A stretch of DNA of 53,482 bases from Sphingobacterium sp. SGG-5. Lineage in GTDB: Bacteria > Bacteroidota > Bacteroidia > Sphingobacteriales > Sphingobacteriaceae. This document shows, one piece after another, positions 25,432 to 33,638 of this stretch. The DNA lies in contig NZ_JAAKGO010000015.1 in NCBI RefSeq assembly GCF_011043525.1, positions 1 to 53,482 on the forward strand, given 5' to 3'. Positions within the stretch are counted from its first letter, which is position 1. Each line of letters opens with the position of its first letter. The notes under the pieces were generated by a model. That model worked only from the letters and a program-made list of their open reading frames with translations, did not search any database and was not told the DNA's origin. Both the position numbers and the translations under genes were made by a program.

Positions 25432-26255
25432 TATTGCGGTTCGGTGGGCAACGATTGAGGTTCGGAGGTAATAACCTGATGTGGAGCGGTCATATACCGC
25501 ACTTTCACACCAAATTAATCATCGAACGGGCGTTGCAGGTCGGCGCACAGCTTCCAACAAAACTCGCAGAGTTCGACCTCTACGTAAGAGATATGTATCC
25601 GATATGGATGGAATATCACGATTTACAGCATAGATATAGAGGTGATGGGGATGTATTATTTAAGTGCATTAACCTTGCTAATCCTGATTGGGTGTTGGCC
25701 ACTCCGTACGGTGGGTTAACTTGGACGGATGATGGTGTAAAAGGCAGTGCCACAAATGGGTATATTAATACCGGTTTCAATCCATCCTTGTTGGTTTCGG
25801 GACAGAAATATCAGCTGAATGATGCATGTAGGGGAGCTGTGGCTCATGATGATGAGGCTTCAGGAAATGCAACGCAAAATAATATAGACGGAAACCAGCT
25901 TAATACAAACAATGTGTTTTACATGTTACCATCGAACGATTCTAGTCGAATAAATCAAGGCAACGGAGTGTTAAGCGCGGTAGTCAACACGTCGGGTGTT
26001 GGATTTAAAGCGCTATGCAGGACATCGCCTACAGATGTTTTAGTCATAAACAAAGACACTATTTTTCCAAGAAAATCTACAAGCACTGTAATAGCTGATT
26101 TAAATCAACTGGTGATGAGAACAGGGTCATCATATTCGATAAAAGGCCTATCTTCTTTCTTCATGGGCAAAGCAATACCTTATTCAGTATCACAGGACAT
26201 CAGAGCAATCGAAAACGCCGACATGGCAAGGTTAGGACTTCCACAAATAGCATAA
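25422..26255 (+). CDS. Fibre tip / receptor-binding candidate
   Basis: 277 aa. It begins with two short repeats (LRFGGQRLRFGGNNLMW), a knob-attachment signature often seen after coiled-coil stalks. A beta-rich domain from about 75 to 275 carries NTGFNPSLLVSGQKYQ, a pattern common in LamG-like fibre tips. It is in the last position of the fibre set before the lysis genes. Confidence 0.65.
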   Translation: MAVVLRFGGQRLRFGGNNLMWSGHIPHFHTKLIIERALQVGAQLPTKLAEFDLYVRDMYPIWMEYHDLQHRYRGDGDVLFKCINLANPDWVLATPYGGLTWTDDGVKGSATNGYINTGFNPSLLVSGQKYQLNDACRGAVAHDDEASGNATQNNIDGNQLNTNNVFYMLPSNDSSRINQGNGVLSAVVNTSGVGFKALCRTSPTDVLVINKDTIFPRKSTSTVIADLNQLVMRTGSSYSIKGLSSFFMGKAIPYSVSQDIRAIENADMARLGLPQIA

Positions 26256-26259
26256 CATT

Positions 26260-26454
26260 ATGATAGTAGCAATAATAACAGCCGATAAGGCGCAGGAATT
26301 AGAAGGCACAGAGTATACCAAAGGGGTATTATTCAATCCCGTACAGATGACAGACGGCCGTTGGTTTATCAGCTTAGTTGAAGCTCAATATCTGACCACA
26401 GCTGATATAATTGAGTTGATAGATTACGTACCGCCAGTAGACGAGGAAATATGA
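26260..26454 (+). CDS. Small protein before the lysin
   Basis: 64 aa, acidic, starting MIVAIITADKAQELEGTEYT. It overlaps the lysin start by 4 bp. Fibre-adjacent genes of this size are often fibre chaperones or tail tip accessories. No motif. Confidence 0.6.
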   Translation: MIVAIITADKAQELEGTEYTKGVLFNPVQMTDGRWFISLVEAQYLTTADIIELIDYVPPVDEEI

Positions 26455-27068
26455 CCCCCAAGAACAGGATTAAACAGATACAGCGCACGGTAGGCGCAAC
26501 TCCTGACGGCATTATCGGAAACGATACGCTTACTAAGTTCCAGTGCCATTATAAAGTACCTACCAAAGCTATGGCAGCGCATTTCTTCGGTAATCTGCAC
26601 CATGAGAGCGCAGGGTTCAGCATAGTTGAGGAAAACCTCCGATATTCAGCACAGCGGATTTTGCAGGTATTCCCTAAGTACTTCAAGACGTTAGGACAGG
26701 CGCAGCAGGTAGCGTATAATCCCGAAGCACTGGCCAATAACGTATACGGCGGTAGAATGGGCAACAATACCGTAGGCGACGGTTATAAGTTCCGTGGCCG
26801 TGGCTTTATGCAGACAACGGGGAAATTCAACTATGACAGGCTCGGTAAATTCTTAGGGGTAGACCTGCTGAACAATCCCGATTTGGTAGCCACTATGTAC
26901 CCACTCGAAAGTGCTGTGTTCTATTTCAATGACAACCGCCTTTGGGGGTTGGCTGGGGATGTTAGCGAGGACAGCATACAGCTGATAAGGCGGAGAGTAA
27001 ACGGAGGTCTGAACGGCTTGGATGACGTTCGGAATAAGGTATTGTATTATTATAATCTGATGAAGTAG
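26451..27068 (+). CDS. Endolysin, GH19 chitinase-like
   Basis: 205 aa. A short peptidoglycan-binding repeat at the N-terminus (IQRTVGATPDGIIGNDTLTK) precedes a glycoside hydrolase family 19 domain. The catalytic Glu is in GNLHHESAGF (about residue 52). Substrate-cleft markers GYKFRGRGFMQTTGKFNYD and RRVNGGLNGLDD follow. It cleaves peptidoglycan at the end of infection. No signal peptide is seen, so it needs a holin or other exit. Confidence 0.92.
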   Translation: MTPKNRIKQIQRTVGATPDGIIGNDTLTKFQCHYKVPTKAMAAHFFGNLHHESAGFSIVEENLRYSAQRILQVFPKYFKTLGQAQQVAYNPEALANNVYGGRMGNNTVGDGYKFRGRGFMQTTGKFNYDRLGKFLGVDLLNNPDLVATMYPLESAVFYFNDNRLWGLAGDVSEDSIQLIRRRVNGGLNGLDDVRNKVLYYYNLMK

Positions 27069-27356
27069 ATGGCAGATTTCAACACAGTAAACAGATACAC
27101 CCTAAAGGAGTGGGTAAGGCATCCGACTACTATAATCCTGATAGTTGCAGTCAACGTGATATGGGTGCTGATATTCGTAATAACGGACAGCGCAAAGGAC
27201 AGCAACAAAGATTGCCTTGAACAGGTCGCATATCTCCGTGAGCGTGTTGAAAAACTCGAAAAGCAGGTAGACGACTACACCAAAGCCGTGATGTACAAGG
27301 ATGCGCAGATCAAGAACAGGGATGTCATCATAGACAGTTTGAGATATGAGAAGTAA
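27069..27356 (+). CDS. Membrane protein of the lysis cassette (holin or i-spanin type)
   Basis: 95 aa. One transmembrane helix (about 20-40) near the N-terminus with a basic stretch before it, then a coiled coil with heptads (VAYLRERVEKLEKQVDDYTK). This topology fits an inner-membrane spanin subunit or a small holin. It directly follows the lysin gene and overlaps the next gene by 11 bp. Confidence 0.65.
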   Translation: MADFNTVNRYTLKEWVRHPTTIILIVAVNVIWVLIFVITDSAKDSNKDCLEQVAYLRERVEKLEKQVDDYTKAVMYKDAQIKNRDVIIDSLRYEK

Positions 27357-28098
27357 GATATTCACAGCACTACTGGCCGCAGCGGTTGTCGTGCTGTTAT
27401 TCCTGCTGCTTAGTCGGGAAGAAAGAAGAGAAAGCGGTATTGCTCCTGCAGCAAAGAAAGCTGTTCAGGCGGAGGTAGACAAAGTTACCAAAGAGATCGA
27501 CCGAAAAGGATTTGAGCACGCTGTTATTTTGGATAAAGAGAACGTGGTCAGATCGGTTACAGAACTTGACACGTCGGCCCGTAGGCAACTCGATAGCGTT
27601 ACCCGTTTACTCAACATAGAGCGTAAGCAGCTGAAAGAATGGAAACAGTACAGCGTGTCGTTGCAGGGGAAATTGGAAGCTACCAAGACAGATACAGGTT
27701 TCAGGTACTCCGATAAATGGGCAAACATCGAATTTATCAAACCGCAGGACACGCTATCAAGCGGACACTTCAACTTCTCCTATAACGCAGAGATAAACTA
27801 TGCTGAATATTGGCGCAGGACTTGGTTTTTAGCTCCGAAGAAGCATTATATCGACTTTTGGATATCAGATCCACGGGCGACTGTAAATAAGGTTAAAAGG
27901 GTGAAATTCGAAGTCACAAAGCCTTTTGTTAAGGTAGATGTAAATGCTTCTGCATTCTATACTGACAAACTAAATATCGGAGCTGATGCAGGGGTTCATT
28001 TCGGAAGAACAAGATTGGGAGGCGGATATTATTACGACTTTGATACAGGCGAATGGCGGCCTGTACTTACCGCTAAGTATAAGATATTGGAGTTTTAA
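27346..28098 (+). CDS. Membrane-anchored coiled-coil and beta protein of the lysis cassette
   Basis: 250 aa. An N-terminal transmembrane anchor (about 5-22) is followed by a periplasmic coiled coil (about 35-120) and a beta-rich C-terminal domain (about 140-250) ending in strands such as TRLGGGYYYDFDTGEWRPVL. Anchored proteins of this build are common after lysins in Bacteroidota phages. A role in outer-membrane disruption (a one-protein spanin) is possible but not proven. Confidence 0.65.
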   Translation: MRSKIFTALLAAAVVVLLFLLLSREERRESGIAPAAKKAVQAEVDKVTKEIDRKGFEHAVILDKENVVRSVTELDTSARRQLDSVTRLLNIERKQLKEWKQYSVSLQGKLEATKTDTGFRYSDKWANIEFIKPQDTLSSGHFNFSYNAEINYAEYWRRTWFLAPKKHYIDFWISDPRATVNKVKRVKFEVTKPFVKVDVNASAFYTDKLNIGADAGVHFGRTRLGGGYYYDFDTGEWRPVLTAKYKILEF

Positions 28099-28129
28099 AA
28101 AGCAGAAAACGTATAGCATCTTCCCGACG

Positions 28130-28342
28130 TCAGGAAGACGATATCCGTGTAACCTCATAAAACTTCAACAATCTACCATAAGCCGGACATTTCTCGATAT
28201 CCTTAGTCCATCTATCGCATTCCTGAAAAGACGTTCGCAGAAACAATTGCGCATCGTCTGTGATTACTGCATGATCGCCTAATCGTATCGGTGTGGCGTA
28301 TTCTTTACCAAGTAACGCTGCTTTCAATTCCTCAATATTCAT
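28130..28342 (-). CDS. Small protein, DUF6965-like
   Basis: 70 aa, convergent with the late operon. The pattern IEELKAALLGKEYATPIRLG, then 'ITDDAQLF' and a closing helix with 'PAYGRLLKFYEV' matches small Bacteroidota phage proteins of the DUF6965 type as I remember them. Function unknown. Confidence 0.65.
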   Translation of the reverse strand: MNIEELKAALLGKEYATPIRLGDHAVITDDAQLFLRTSFQECDRWTKDIEKCPAYGRLLKFYEVTRISSS

Positions 28343-28408
28343 GTAACAAATCTAACCAATAAAGTAAGGCATTGCTTACTATATTTTTAAATGGCTTTTG
28401 GATGTCTA

Positions 28409-28421
28409 CTAAAATTGTTAG
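28409..28421. promoter_or_regulatory. CTAA-N5-TTAG palindrome, copy 6
   Basis: TACTAA-AATTG-TTAGCA ends 12 bp before the ATG of the gene at 28434. It is nearly identical to copy 5 over 17 bp. Confidence 0.6.
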
Positions 28422-28433
28422 CAACTTTGCGTC

Positions 28434-28715
28434 ATGATACCAGAATTCAACGGCGTTTTAGAAATAGACTACTTCGGAGATGTCAAGCATATACCTTACC
28501 GCATGCACTATTTAGGTGGAACCCCTCACATTGTAATTACCGACAAATATGGAAAATCAAGCGAATTTATCCGTTATTACGGAGGTAAATGGAAACGTAG
28601 ATATGGCGGCGAAATGCCCAAATGGAGGCCTGATTTTATGGAGCTGCTATCGAGGGCATTTGAACTTGAAAATGATAAGAACATGCCGTCTCATATGAAG
28701 AGAGATAACCGATGA
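28434..28715 (+). CDS. Small basic protein, single-gene unit
   Basis: 93 aa, unknown. It starts MIPEFNGVLEIDYFGDVKHI, is beta-rich with Tyr and Gly, and ends with a basic helix. It is the only rightward gene between the lysis genes and the immunity region, and it has its own copy of the CTAA-N5-TTAG palindrome, so it may be made together with late genes. Confidence 0.65.
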   Translation: MIPEFNGVLEIDYFGDVKHIPYRMHYLGGTPHIVITDKYGKSSEFIRYYGGKWKRRYGGEMPKWRPDFMELLSRAFELENDKNMPSHMKRDNR

Positions 28716-28750
28716 AATTATCCAGGTTCATATTCCTTTATCCAAAGAGG

Positions 28751-29173
28751 CTATGACTTTACCGCCTTATCAAATTCCCAAAGGGATAGTTTCCCTTTTA
28801 CATTCAAAATAGGCTGATCGTACAGTAGGGGGTTAGCCAATACCCAATTGTAGATTGGTTTGCCAAAGTAGGCGTTAGTGTCTTCAAAATCCGTATTTAT
28901 TTCGGTTTTATCCGCCCAAATACTATGATGATTGATAACGCAGTCAACAATGTCAACTTCTCCGATGATTGCTGAAAAATCAAAACCTTTAATTCGTTCG
29001 TGCGTTGCAAGGACAGAAGATTGTTCGTGTGTAAATTCGTGTTGTACCATTTTACCCGAAGCATGAATATAAATCATACCCCTATACTTAGTTTTCCAAG
29101 TTCGATTCTCAATGTCCTTAATACCATGAGCAATTAACGATGCCCACGGTTGTTTTATTGATAGTGTTTTCAT
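28751..29173 (-). CDS. ASCH-domain protein
   Basis: 140 aa. The opening MKTLSIKQPWASLIAHGIKD followed by IENRTWKTKYRG and 'IHASGK' is the ASCH domain core, a PUA-like fold that binds RNA or modified nucleotides. It ends the leftward early operon. A role in RNA handling or base-modification recognition is likely from the family but the target is unknown. Confidence 0.88.
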   Translation of the reverse strand: MKTLSIKQPWASLIAHGIKDIENRTWKTKYRGMIYIHASGKMVQHEFTHEQSSVLATHERIKGFDFSAIIGEVDIVDCVINHHSIWADKTEINTDFEDTNAYFGKPIYNWVLANPLLYDQPILNVKGKLSLWEFDKAVKS

Positions 29174-29191
29174 CTTTCGTTGTATATTTTG

Positions 29192-29353
29192 TTAATCCAT
29201 TTTGGGCAACATTACCCATCTTTCAACATCAAATTTATTAGTGTACATCCATGACCATCCACCACCACAACTATCTACAACCATATCAACACGCCAAGTC
29301 TTGTGTTTTTTATCGTACACAGCTACTTGTCTGTTTTTAGGAGGTAATTTCAT
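29192..29353 (-). CDS. 53-residue protein
   Basis: ATG at 29353, TAA at 29192. Rich in Trp and Lys, with YDKKHKTWRVDMVVDSCGGG, probably a small beta sheet. The upstream gene stops inside its start codon (ATGA), which supports translation. No function known. Confidence 0.55.
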   Translation of the reverse strand: MKLPPKNRQVAVYDKKHKTWRVDMVVDSCGGGWSWMYTNKFDVERWVMLPKMD

Positions 29354-29724
29354 ACCTTAACCTCCATTTCTTTAGTAATTCCGTGGCTGTATTTCTTATC
29401 TATTTGCCGTAGAAAGTATTTTTGATACCAATTGCAGTTCGTTTTATCGTTGCGTAGCCCAAAATACTGCTGCCTCCTTATCTTTATTGTAATCTTATCC
29501 ATCTTGCTGAAATAGTCGGTAAAATAAAGTCGATACAAACCAACTAAAAGAGAGTTGTTTTCGAGCCAAATGACTGGTATTCTTACTATAAACCAAACAC
29601 CTACAAGAATGTAAGCAGGTAATCCACATACAAGCATGACTAATGAGACGCCTTTATTTTCGCTAAACCATAAACCTGCTATAAAAGCATTGATGATAAA
29701 GTATATGTATACGATGTGTGTCAT
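29350..29724 (-). CDS. Small membrane protein
   Basis: 124 aa with two or three transmembrane helices in the first 65 residues (IYFIINAFIAGLWF, VSLVMLVCGLPAYILVGVWF) and a basic cytoplasmic tail. 4-bp overlaps with both neighbours show it is part of the early operon. Function unknown. Confidence 0.65.
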   Translation of the reverse strand: MTHIVYIYFIINAFIAGLWFSENKGVSLVMLVCGLPAYILVGVWFIVRIPVIWLENNSLLVGLYRLYFTDYFSKMDKITIKIRRQQYFGLRNDKTNCNWYQKYFLRQIDKKYSHGITKEMEVKV

Positions 29725-29999
29725 ACTTCACCTCCATATTTAGATTTGTAGTAGTCTCGTTGATTTTCATACTTTGTTCTGTATCCAAGTTCTGATTCTA
29801 TTCCGTCATCAAAACCCTCCGAAAAAGCCTTTTCAATCTGCTCTTGTTCTTTTTGGAGAAGGGATTTGGCTTGTCTTATTCTATTACCTATTTCACCCTT
29901 CTGAATATTTGATGTAAAACTTTCAGAGCCGTCAATACTATCGTAGCTCTTTTGCATTGCTTCTATCAGCATCTGCATTGCTGTTAGTTCTTTGTTCAT
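29721..29999 (-). CDS. Small acidic helical phage protein
   Basis: 92 aa from the ATG at 29999 (MNKELTAMQMLIEAMQKSYD). The C-terminal end 'EQEQIEKAFSEGFDDGI' resembles a short motif repeated in many Bacteroidota phage early proteins. Function unknown. Confidence 0.65.
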   Translation of the reverse strand: MNKELTAMQMLIEAMQKSYDSIDGSESFTSNIQKGEIGNRIRQAKSLLQKEQEQIEKAFSEGFDDGIESELGYRTKYENQRDYYKSKYGGEV

Positions 30000-30001
30000 A
30001 A

Positions 30002-30130
30002 TCAATAATCAGTTAATCCTTGATAACAATTAAAACACAGGGAATCATATTCTCCGTACTTACATTCTAACTCCTTTTCTTCTACTGGTATTTCTTGGTC
30101 GCAGTAGTCACATGTTGTTATTTCATCCAT
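30002..30130 (-). CDS. 42-residue zinc-ribbon peptide
   Basis: ATG at 30130, TGA at 30002. It carries CDYC (residues 7-10) and CFNC (32-35), a CxxC-x21-CxxC zinc ribbon with an acidic spacer. Its start follows an A-rich stretch and its stop abuts the next gene. Such ribbons in early operons often bind nucleic acid or RNA polymerase; that is inference. Confidence 0.6.
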   Translation of the reverse strand: MDEITTCDYCDQEIPVEEKELECKYGEYDSLCFNCYQGLTDY

Positions 30131-30137
30131 GTTCTTT

Positions 30138-30284
30138 TTATATTATGTAGTCAATTTTGCAAATGGCTTTATCCCCCTCTATCCTTAAAACAATCAATTC
30201 AATAGGTATCAGAACATTGCTGATATACCCAGATATTTTTTGACCAACAGAATAGTTTTTATTTGGTATTTTTACTTCACTCAT
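30138..30284 (-). CDS. 48-residue protein
   Basis: ATG at 30284, TAA at 30138. Mostly beta by composition (ISGYISNVLIPIELIVLRIE). Tightly packed in the early operon. No recognisable function. Confidence 0.5.
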   Translation of the reverse strand: MSEVKIPNKNYSVGQKISGYISNVLIPIELIVLRIEGDKAICKIDYII

Positions 30285-30361
30285 CTGTACCTGTTTTTAA
30301 GTTTCCTTTTCATCAGCCACCACGTAGGCGACTGCTATTGCTATTAGTCCGAGTGTGGTTG

Positions 30362-30505
30362 TTAATCTTCATCTAACGGGTCATAAGCTCCTAAAGCTTG
30401 TGCATAGTCAATAGCTTCATCTTCAATTGTGATAGATACAAATATGTTCCATTCATCCCTTGAGGCATTGTCCTGCATCCAAAGATATGCTGTGTTATAA
30501 TCCAT
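30362..30505 (-). CDS. 47-residue acidic protein
   Basis: ATG at 30505, TAA at 30362. Starts MDYNTAYLWMQDNASRDEWN, helical and acidic. It follows the 155-aa gene by only two bases. Unknown function. The 76 bp behind it hold no clear start codon. Confidence 0.5.
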   Translation of the reverse strand: MDYNTAYLWMQDNASRDEWNIFVSITIEDEAIDYAQALGAYDPLDED

Positions 30506-30507
30506 CT

Positions 30508-30975
30508 CTAATCTACTTTAATAAATAAATAAGTCCGTTCTTTGTCAAATACTTTGGATTGAAAGTCTTCCCATTGTTTACATAGACATACCCTAAATTC
30601 ACCATTACTCATTCGTATATGGTCACATGGTCTAATACCCAAAATGCAAAAAGGTCGTTTTGTTTTAAATTTTTCATCCTTATTATCATAGGGATTATCA
30701 AAATACACCTCATTGGCTTGTAATAACGAATTAAACACCTCTTTAGAATACTTATATTCATACTGAAAATCGGTTTCGGGATTTACTATTTTTGAATATT
30801 CCTTTTCCGTTATATCGGGTAGGCGTCCTAATAGTTGCCAGTTATCGTTTGGAAGGCTTTCGTATCCACTACCATCTAAATAGTATAACCCAAATCCTCT
30901 TAGCGTGAACTTCTTTTTGACCTCCACTACCAATAAAGTAGCTTTGTCGGTTGTTATTGTTTTAGTTTTTAGCAT
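30508..30975 (-). CDS. Early protein of unknown function
   Basis: 155 aa, mixed alpha/beta. It opens with a strand-rich part (TTDKATLLVVEVKKKFTLRG). Four Cys (RPFCILGIRPCDH, CLCKQW) near the C-terminus may bind metal. It overlaps the next gene by 14 bp. No family recognised. Confidence 0.65.
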   Translation of the reverse strand: MLKTKTITTDKATLLVVEVKKKFTLRGFGLYYLDGSGYESLPNDNWQLLGRLPDITEKEYSKIVNPETDFQYEYKYSKEVFNSLLQANEVYFDNPYDNKDEKFKTKRPFCILGIRPCDHIRMSNGEFRVCLCKQWEDFQSKVFDKERTYLFIKVD

Positions 30976-31234
30976 GGTTATTTAGTTTAGATTTGACCAT
31001 AGCAACGGTCTTTTTATGAAATTCTTTACAGTATCTAATTCCGTGTTCGTTGCATGGAACATTGTGAATTTTAATTTTACTCCCTTTGTGACCTTTTACA
31101 AAAACCCACGTCTCTAATTGAAACCGTTCACCGAATATTTCATCGTAAAATATAGCAGCTGTTGATACCCTGTAATTATCATTTATAACAGTACTGTCGA
31201 TATTGAAATTTTTCTTTTCATAAAATGGATTCAT
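30962..31234 (-). CDS. Small early protein
   Basis: 90 aa. It is preceded by a strong AAAGGAGG ribosome site six bases before ATG, unusual in this window and suggesting high expression. Two Cys and two His near the C-terminus (HNVPCNEHGIRYCKEFHKK) could form a zinc site. Unknown function. Confidence 0.62.
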   Translation of the reverse strand: MNPFYEKKNFNIDSTVINDNYRVSTAAIFYDEIFGERFQLETWVFVKGHKGSKIKIHNVPCNEHGIRYCKEFHKKTVAMVKSKLNNHAKN

Positions 31235-31271
31235 TCTTTCCTCCTTTCTTCTTCCTTGTTAGGAAGGGGTG

Positions 31272-33152
31272 TTAAGCCACCATTTTTAATAATTTTTCTC
31301 CTTGAGCTTCAGCCCAACATTTCACTACCAACGGCACGACACTGTTGCCGATGAACTTCTTTTGATCCGATTGATTTCCGTACAATATATAATCTTCCGG
31401 AAAGCCTTGGATTAGCTTAAGTTCCTGAACTTTCAACATCCGCATTTTGATATCCGAAATACCGTAAAGCGCCATAAATTCTTTGATCTTTATCATCGTC
31501 TCGCTGTCATCCTCGTATATCTCGATGTGAACATTAGGATCAATATCGTACTGGATGAAATAAAGAGGAGCTTTATCCTGCCTTGCTATGATTGTGGGGC
31601 AAGGTTGCTCGATATGCATTGAGTGACCACCGTGTGAGGGATTATAGATAAATCCTTTGGCGGTCATTAAGCAATGATGATCGTTTGTAGTTATGACACC
31701 TGCCGGGCGGTCAATTGACTGGTGATTGTGTTCGCCACTGTATTGTTTATCAAGCCAATTTGTTTGGATCAGTGTAAATCGATCTTTAGTCGTTAACGTA
31801 CCGGCCGGTTCGTTAACTGACTGAACGTTGTCACCATTTCCGTAGTATTTAGCGAGGAAACAAGGCGTAGTAAGTGCAAGTTTATCTCTTGTTAAAATAG
31901 TGGGGCATGGCTTATTGATGTCGTTTGTTTTACTGCTGTGATTGTAATTGACCAAGAATGCTGGATTAACAACGTAATGATGCTTTCTGCTTGCCAATAA
32001 TGTTGGACAAGGCTCATCTACCGAACGAGAAATACCCTTAAAATTACTTGTCAAAACGAACGGCTCGACATTTACCAATGCTTGGTTTGCTGATGTAGTT
32101 ATCGTTGCTAACGGATTGTCAACCGAAGCTATTTTATTCATTGGACGTCCCGAAAAGTATTTAGCAATAAATGATGTTTGAGCTAAAGCAAATCTATTCT
32201 CGGTAGGTATAGTATTGCAAGGTCTATCTATTCCCGTTATTCGGTCTTTACCTGAATTATACTGCATCAAAAAAGCTTCTTTACCGCCTGCAACTTCTTT
32301 GATCAATCCGGCATACACACGTTTTAAAGAGTTTTCGACCAAAGGTATTTTGCGACCGAATATGCTTACACCCTCATCTTCAAAGTCCAATAAATCCTTC
32401 ACGGCTTTCCACTTCTTTAAACCCTCTCCAAAAAGAGTTTCTTTCTTGCCTCCATTTTTTGAGTGCGTAGGCTCTGGCCATACGATTGGAAGTCCGTATT
32501 TAGCAAAACATCCGAACAACCTATTCCTGGATGTGTATGCCCCATAATCCGCACTGTTCATTTCTTTCCATTCATCACGATAGCCAAAGGAGTTGATATG
32601 TTTGCGCCAACGCATCCAATCTTGACCTGATTTCATACTCACAGGCTTTCCTTTGTCGTTAAGCGGCCCCCACGACATGAACTCCACAACGTTTTCAATC
32701 TGTATGTAGTCGGGATCAATTGCAGTTATGTATCTGTCCAAGTGATCGGCTAAAGTACGGCTATCAGCATCACGTGCTTGACCGCCTTTTGCTTTACTGA
32801 AATTCGTACATTCTAAGGATGCCCAAAGGATTATTTTTGCGTTTGGATATATCTCACGATATGTAGCAACGATCTCTATCAAAGGCGAAAGTTCAAGCGT
32901 TCTTATGTCTTCCTCGAAGTGGAATACCTCTGGGTGATTTTCCCAATGGCTACGAATAGCTTTGTGATCGTGATTGACACAGGCCGCAATAATAGCAAGA
33001 CGGTTTCCGTCAGAATTTCGTGCTTGATCAAACCCTATTGTCGTGCCTCCGGCTCCGCAAAATAGATCGACTATTATGAATCGAATGTCTTCCGGATTGT
33101 CTACTATTTGAGGCTTGAAAGGTTTGTGTTGTAATATAAATGCGTTAATCAT
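31272..33152 (-). CDS. C5 DNA cytosine methyltransferase with seven TRD-like repeats
   Basis: 626 aa. The motifs are present in order: I, VDLFCGAGGTTIGFD (about 28-42); IV, ASLECTNFSKAKGG with Cys115 (the usual PC is EC here); VI, ENV (153-155); VIII, TSRNRLFG; X, FIGNSVVPLVVKCW. Between VIII and X lie seven repeats of 34-36 residues, each with a D/N-x-P-x-x-T-(I/L) core (Pro at 311, 347, 381, 415, 449, 483, 517). Such repeats may give several target sites. It methylates cytosine in phage DNA, probably to evade restriction. Confidence 0.92.
   Translation of the reverse strand: MINAFILQHKPFKPQIVDNPEDIRFIIVDLFCGAGGTTIGFDQARNSDGNRLAIIAACVNHDHKAIRSHWENHPEVFHFEEDIRTLELSPLIEIVATYREIYPNAKIILWASLECTNFSKAKGGQARDADSRTLADHLDRYITAIDPDYIQIENVVEFMSWGPLNDKGKPVSMKSGQDWMRWRKHINSFGYRDEWKEMNSADYGAYTSRNRLFGCFAKYGLPIVWPEPTHSKNGGKKETLFGEGLKKWKAVKDLLDFEDEGVSIFGRKIPLVENSLKRVYAGLIKEVAGGKEAFLMQYNSGKDRITGIDRPCNTIPTENRFALAQTSFIAKYFSGRPMNKIASVDNPLATITTSANQALVNVEPFVLTSNFKGISRSVDEPCPTLLASRKHHYVVNPAFLVNYNHSSKTNDINKPCPTILTRDKLALTTPCFLAKYYGNGDNVQSVNEPAGTLTTKDRFTLIQTNWLDKQYSGEHNHQSIDRPAGVITTNDHHCLMTAKGFIYNPSHGGHSMHIEQPCPTIIARQDKAPLYFIQYDIDPNVHIEIYEDDSETMIKIKEFMALYGISDIKMRMLKVQELKLIQGFPEDYILYGNQSDQKKFIGNSVVPLVVKCWAEAQGEKLLKMVA
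31557..32246 (-). repeat. Tandem 34-residue repeats inside the C5 methylase
   Basis: Seven units encoded in tandem (residues about 303-532). Cores include GIDRPCNTI, SVDEPCPTL, DINKPCPTI, SVNEPAGTL and SIDRPAGVI. The spacing of the conserved Pro is 36, then 34 five times. Confidence 0.85.
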
Positions 33153-33219
33153 ATTTGGTTTTCCTCCATACCCTCCCCACCGCTACAGCGATAAAGAGAG
33201 TGGTTAATAGTGTTGTCAT
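33145..33219 (-). CDS. 24-residue membrane peptide
   Basis: ATG at 33219 overlapping the stop of the upstream gene (ATGA), TAA at 33145, overlapping the methylase start. The peptide MTTLLTTLFIAVAVGRVWRK is hydrophobic then basic. Overlaps on both sides support translation, though it is very short. Confidence 0.45.
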   Translation of the reverse strand: MTTLLTTLFIAVAVGRVWRKTKYD

Positions 33220-33404
33220 TCTGTTTCGTTGTTTATTTTGCTTTGAATTGTTACTACATGCCCTGTAAACTTGTAGCACATGTACTCCTTATCCAACCGT
33301 CTCAACGTTGACGGAAGGCAAGAGCATAGATAGGCGACATCCTCATAGCTCATGCCGTGACCGTTGATTAGCTCTAATGCAAGTCCTATCTGCTGGGTGG
33401 TCAT
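33216..33404 (-). CDS. Small HTH-like protein
   Basis: 62 aa. GHGMSYEDVAYLCSCLPSTLRR reads like a helix-turn-helix of the sigma/resolvase type. 4-bp overlaps on both sides. May regulate early genes; weak evidence. Confidence 0.6.
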   Translation of the reverse strand: MTTQQIGLALELINGHGMSYEDVAYLCSCLPSTLRRLDKEYMCYKFTGHVVTIQSKINNETE

Positions 33405-33637
33405 ATCAAAAACTCCGCTAAATAATACCCCGATATACTTCCTGTTGCCGCTCCGAGGCTGTAAATAACACGCTCCGATAATGTTGCCGCTACCGTCTTG
33501 CGGACGTTAAGCGTCCAGATGAAGCTTATGAGAAAAGCAGCTACGAATATGCCCGGAGCAATGCCCCTTGCAAGGAACACGGTGTTGATCGCTACGAAAA
33601 ACACCTGTAAAAAGCCTGTGAAGAATAGGTGTTTCAT
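33401..33637 (-). CDS. Small membrane protein
   Basis: 78 aa with three hydrophobic segments (LFFTGFLQVFFVAINTVFLA, GIFVAAFLISFIW, and a weaker one at the end). Small proteins of this pattern recur in early regions of Bacteroidota phages. Function unknown. Confidence 0.68.
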   Translation of the reverse strand: MKHLFFTGFLQVFFVAINTVFLARGIAPGIFVAAFLISFIWTLNVRKTVAATLSERVIYSLGAATGSISGYYLAEFLI

Positions 33638-33638
33638 G

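Noticed and set aside
30285..30361. Hydrophobic peptide frame ending in DEKET before the 48-aa gene
   Set aside because: It has no start codon; it resembles the 24-aa membrane peptide at 33145 but may be chance.
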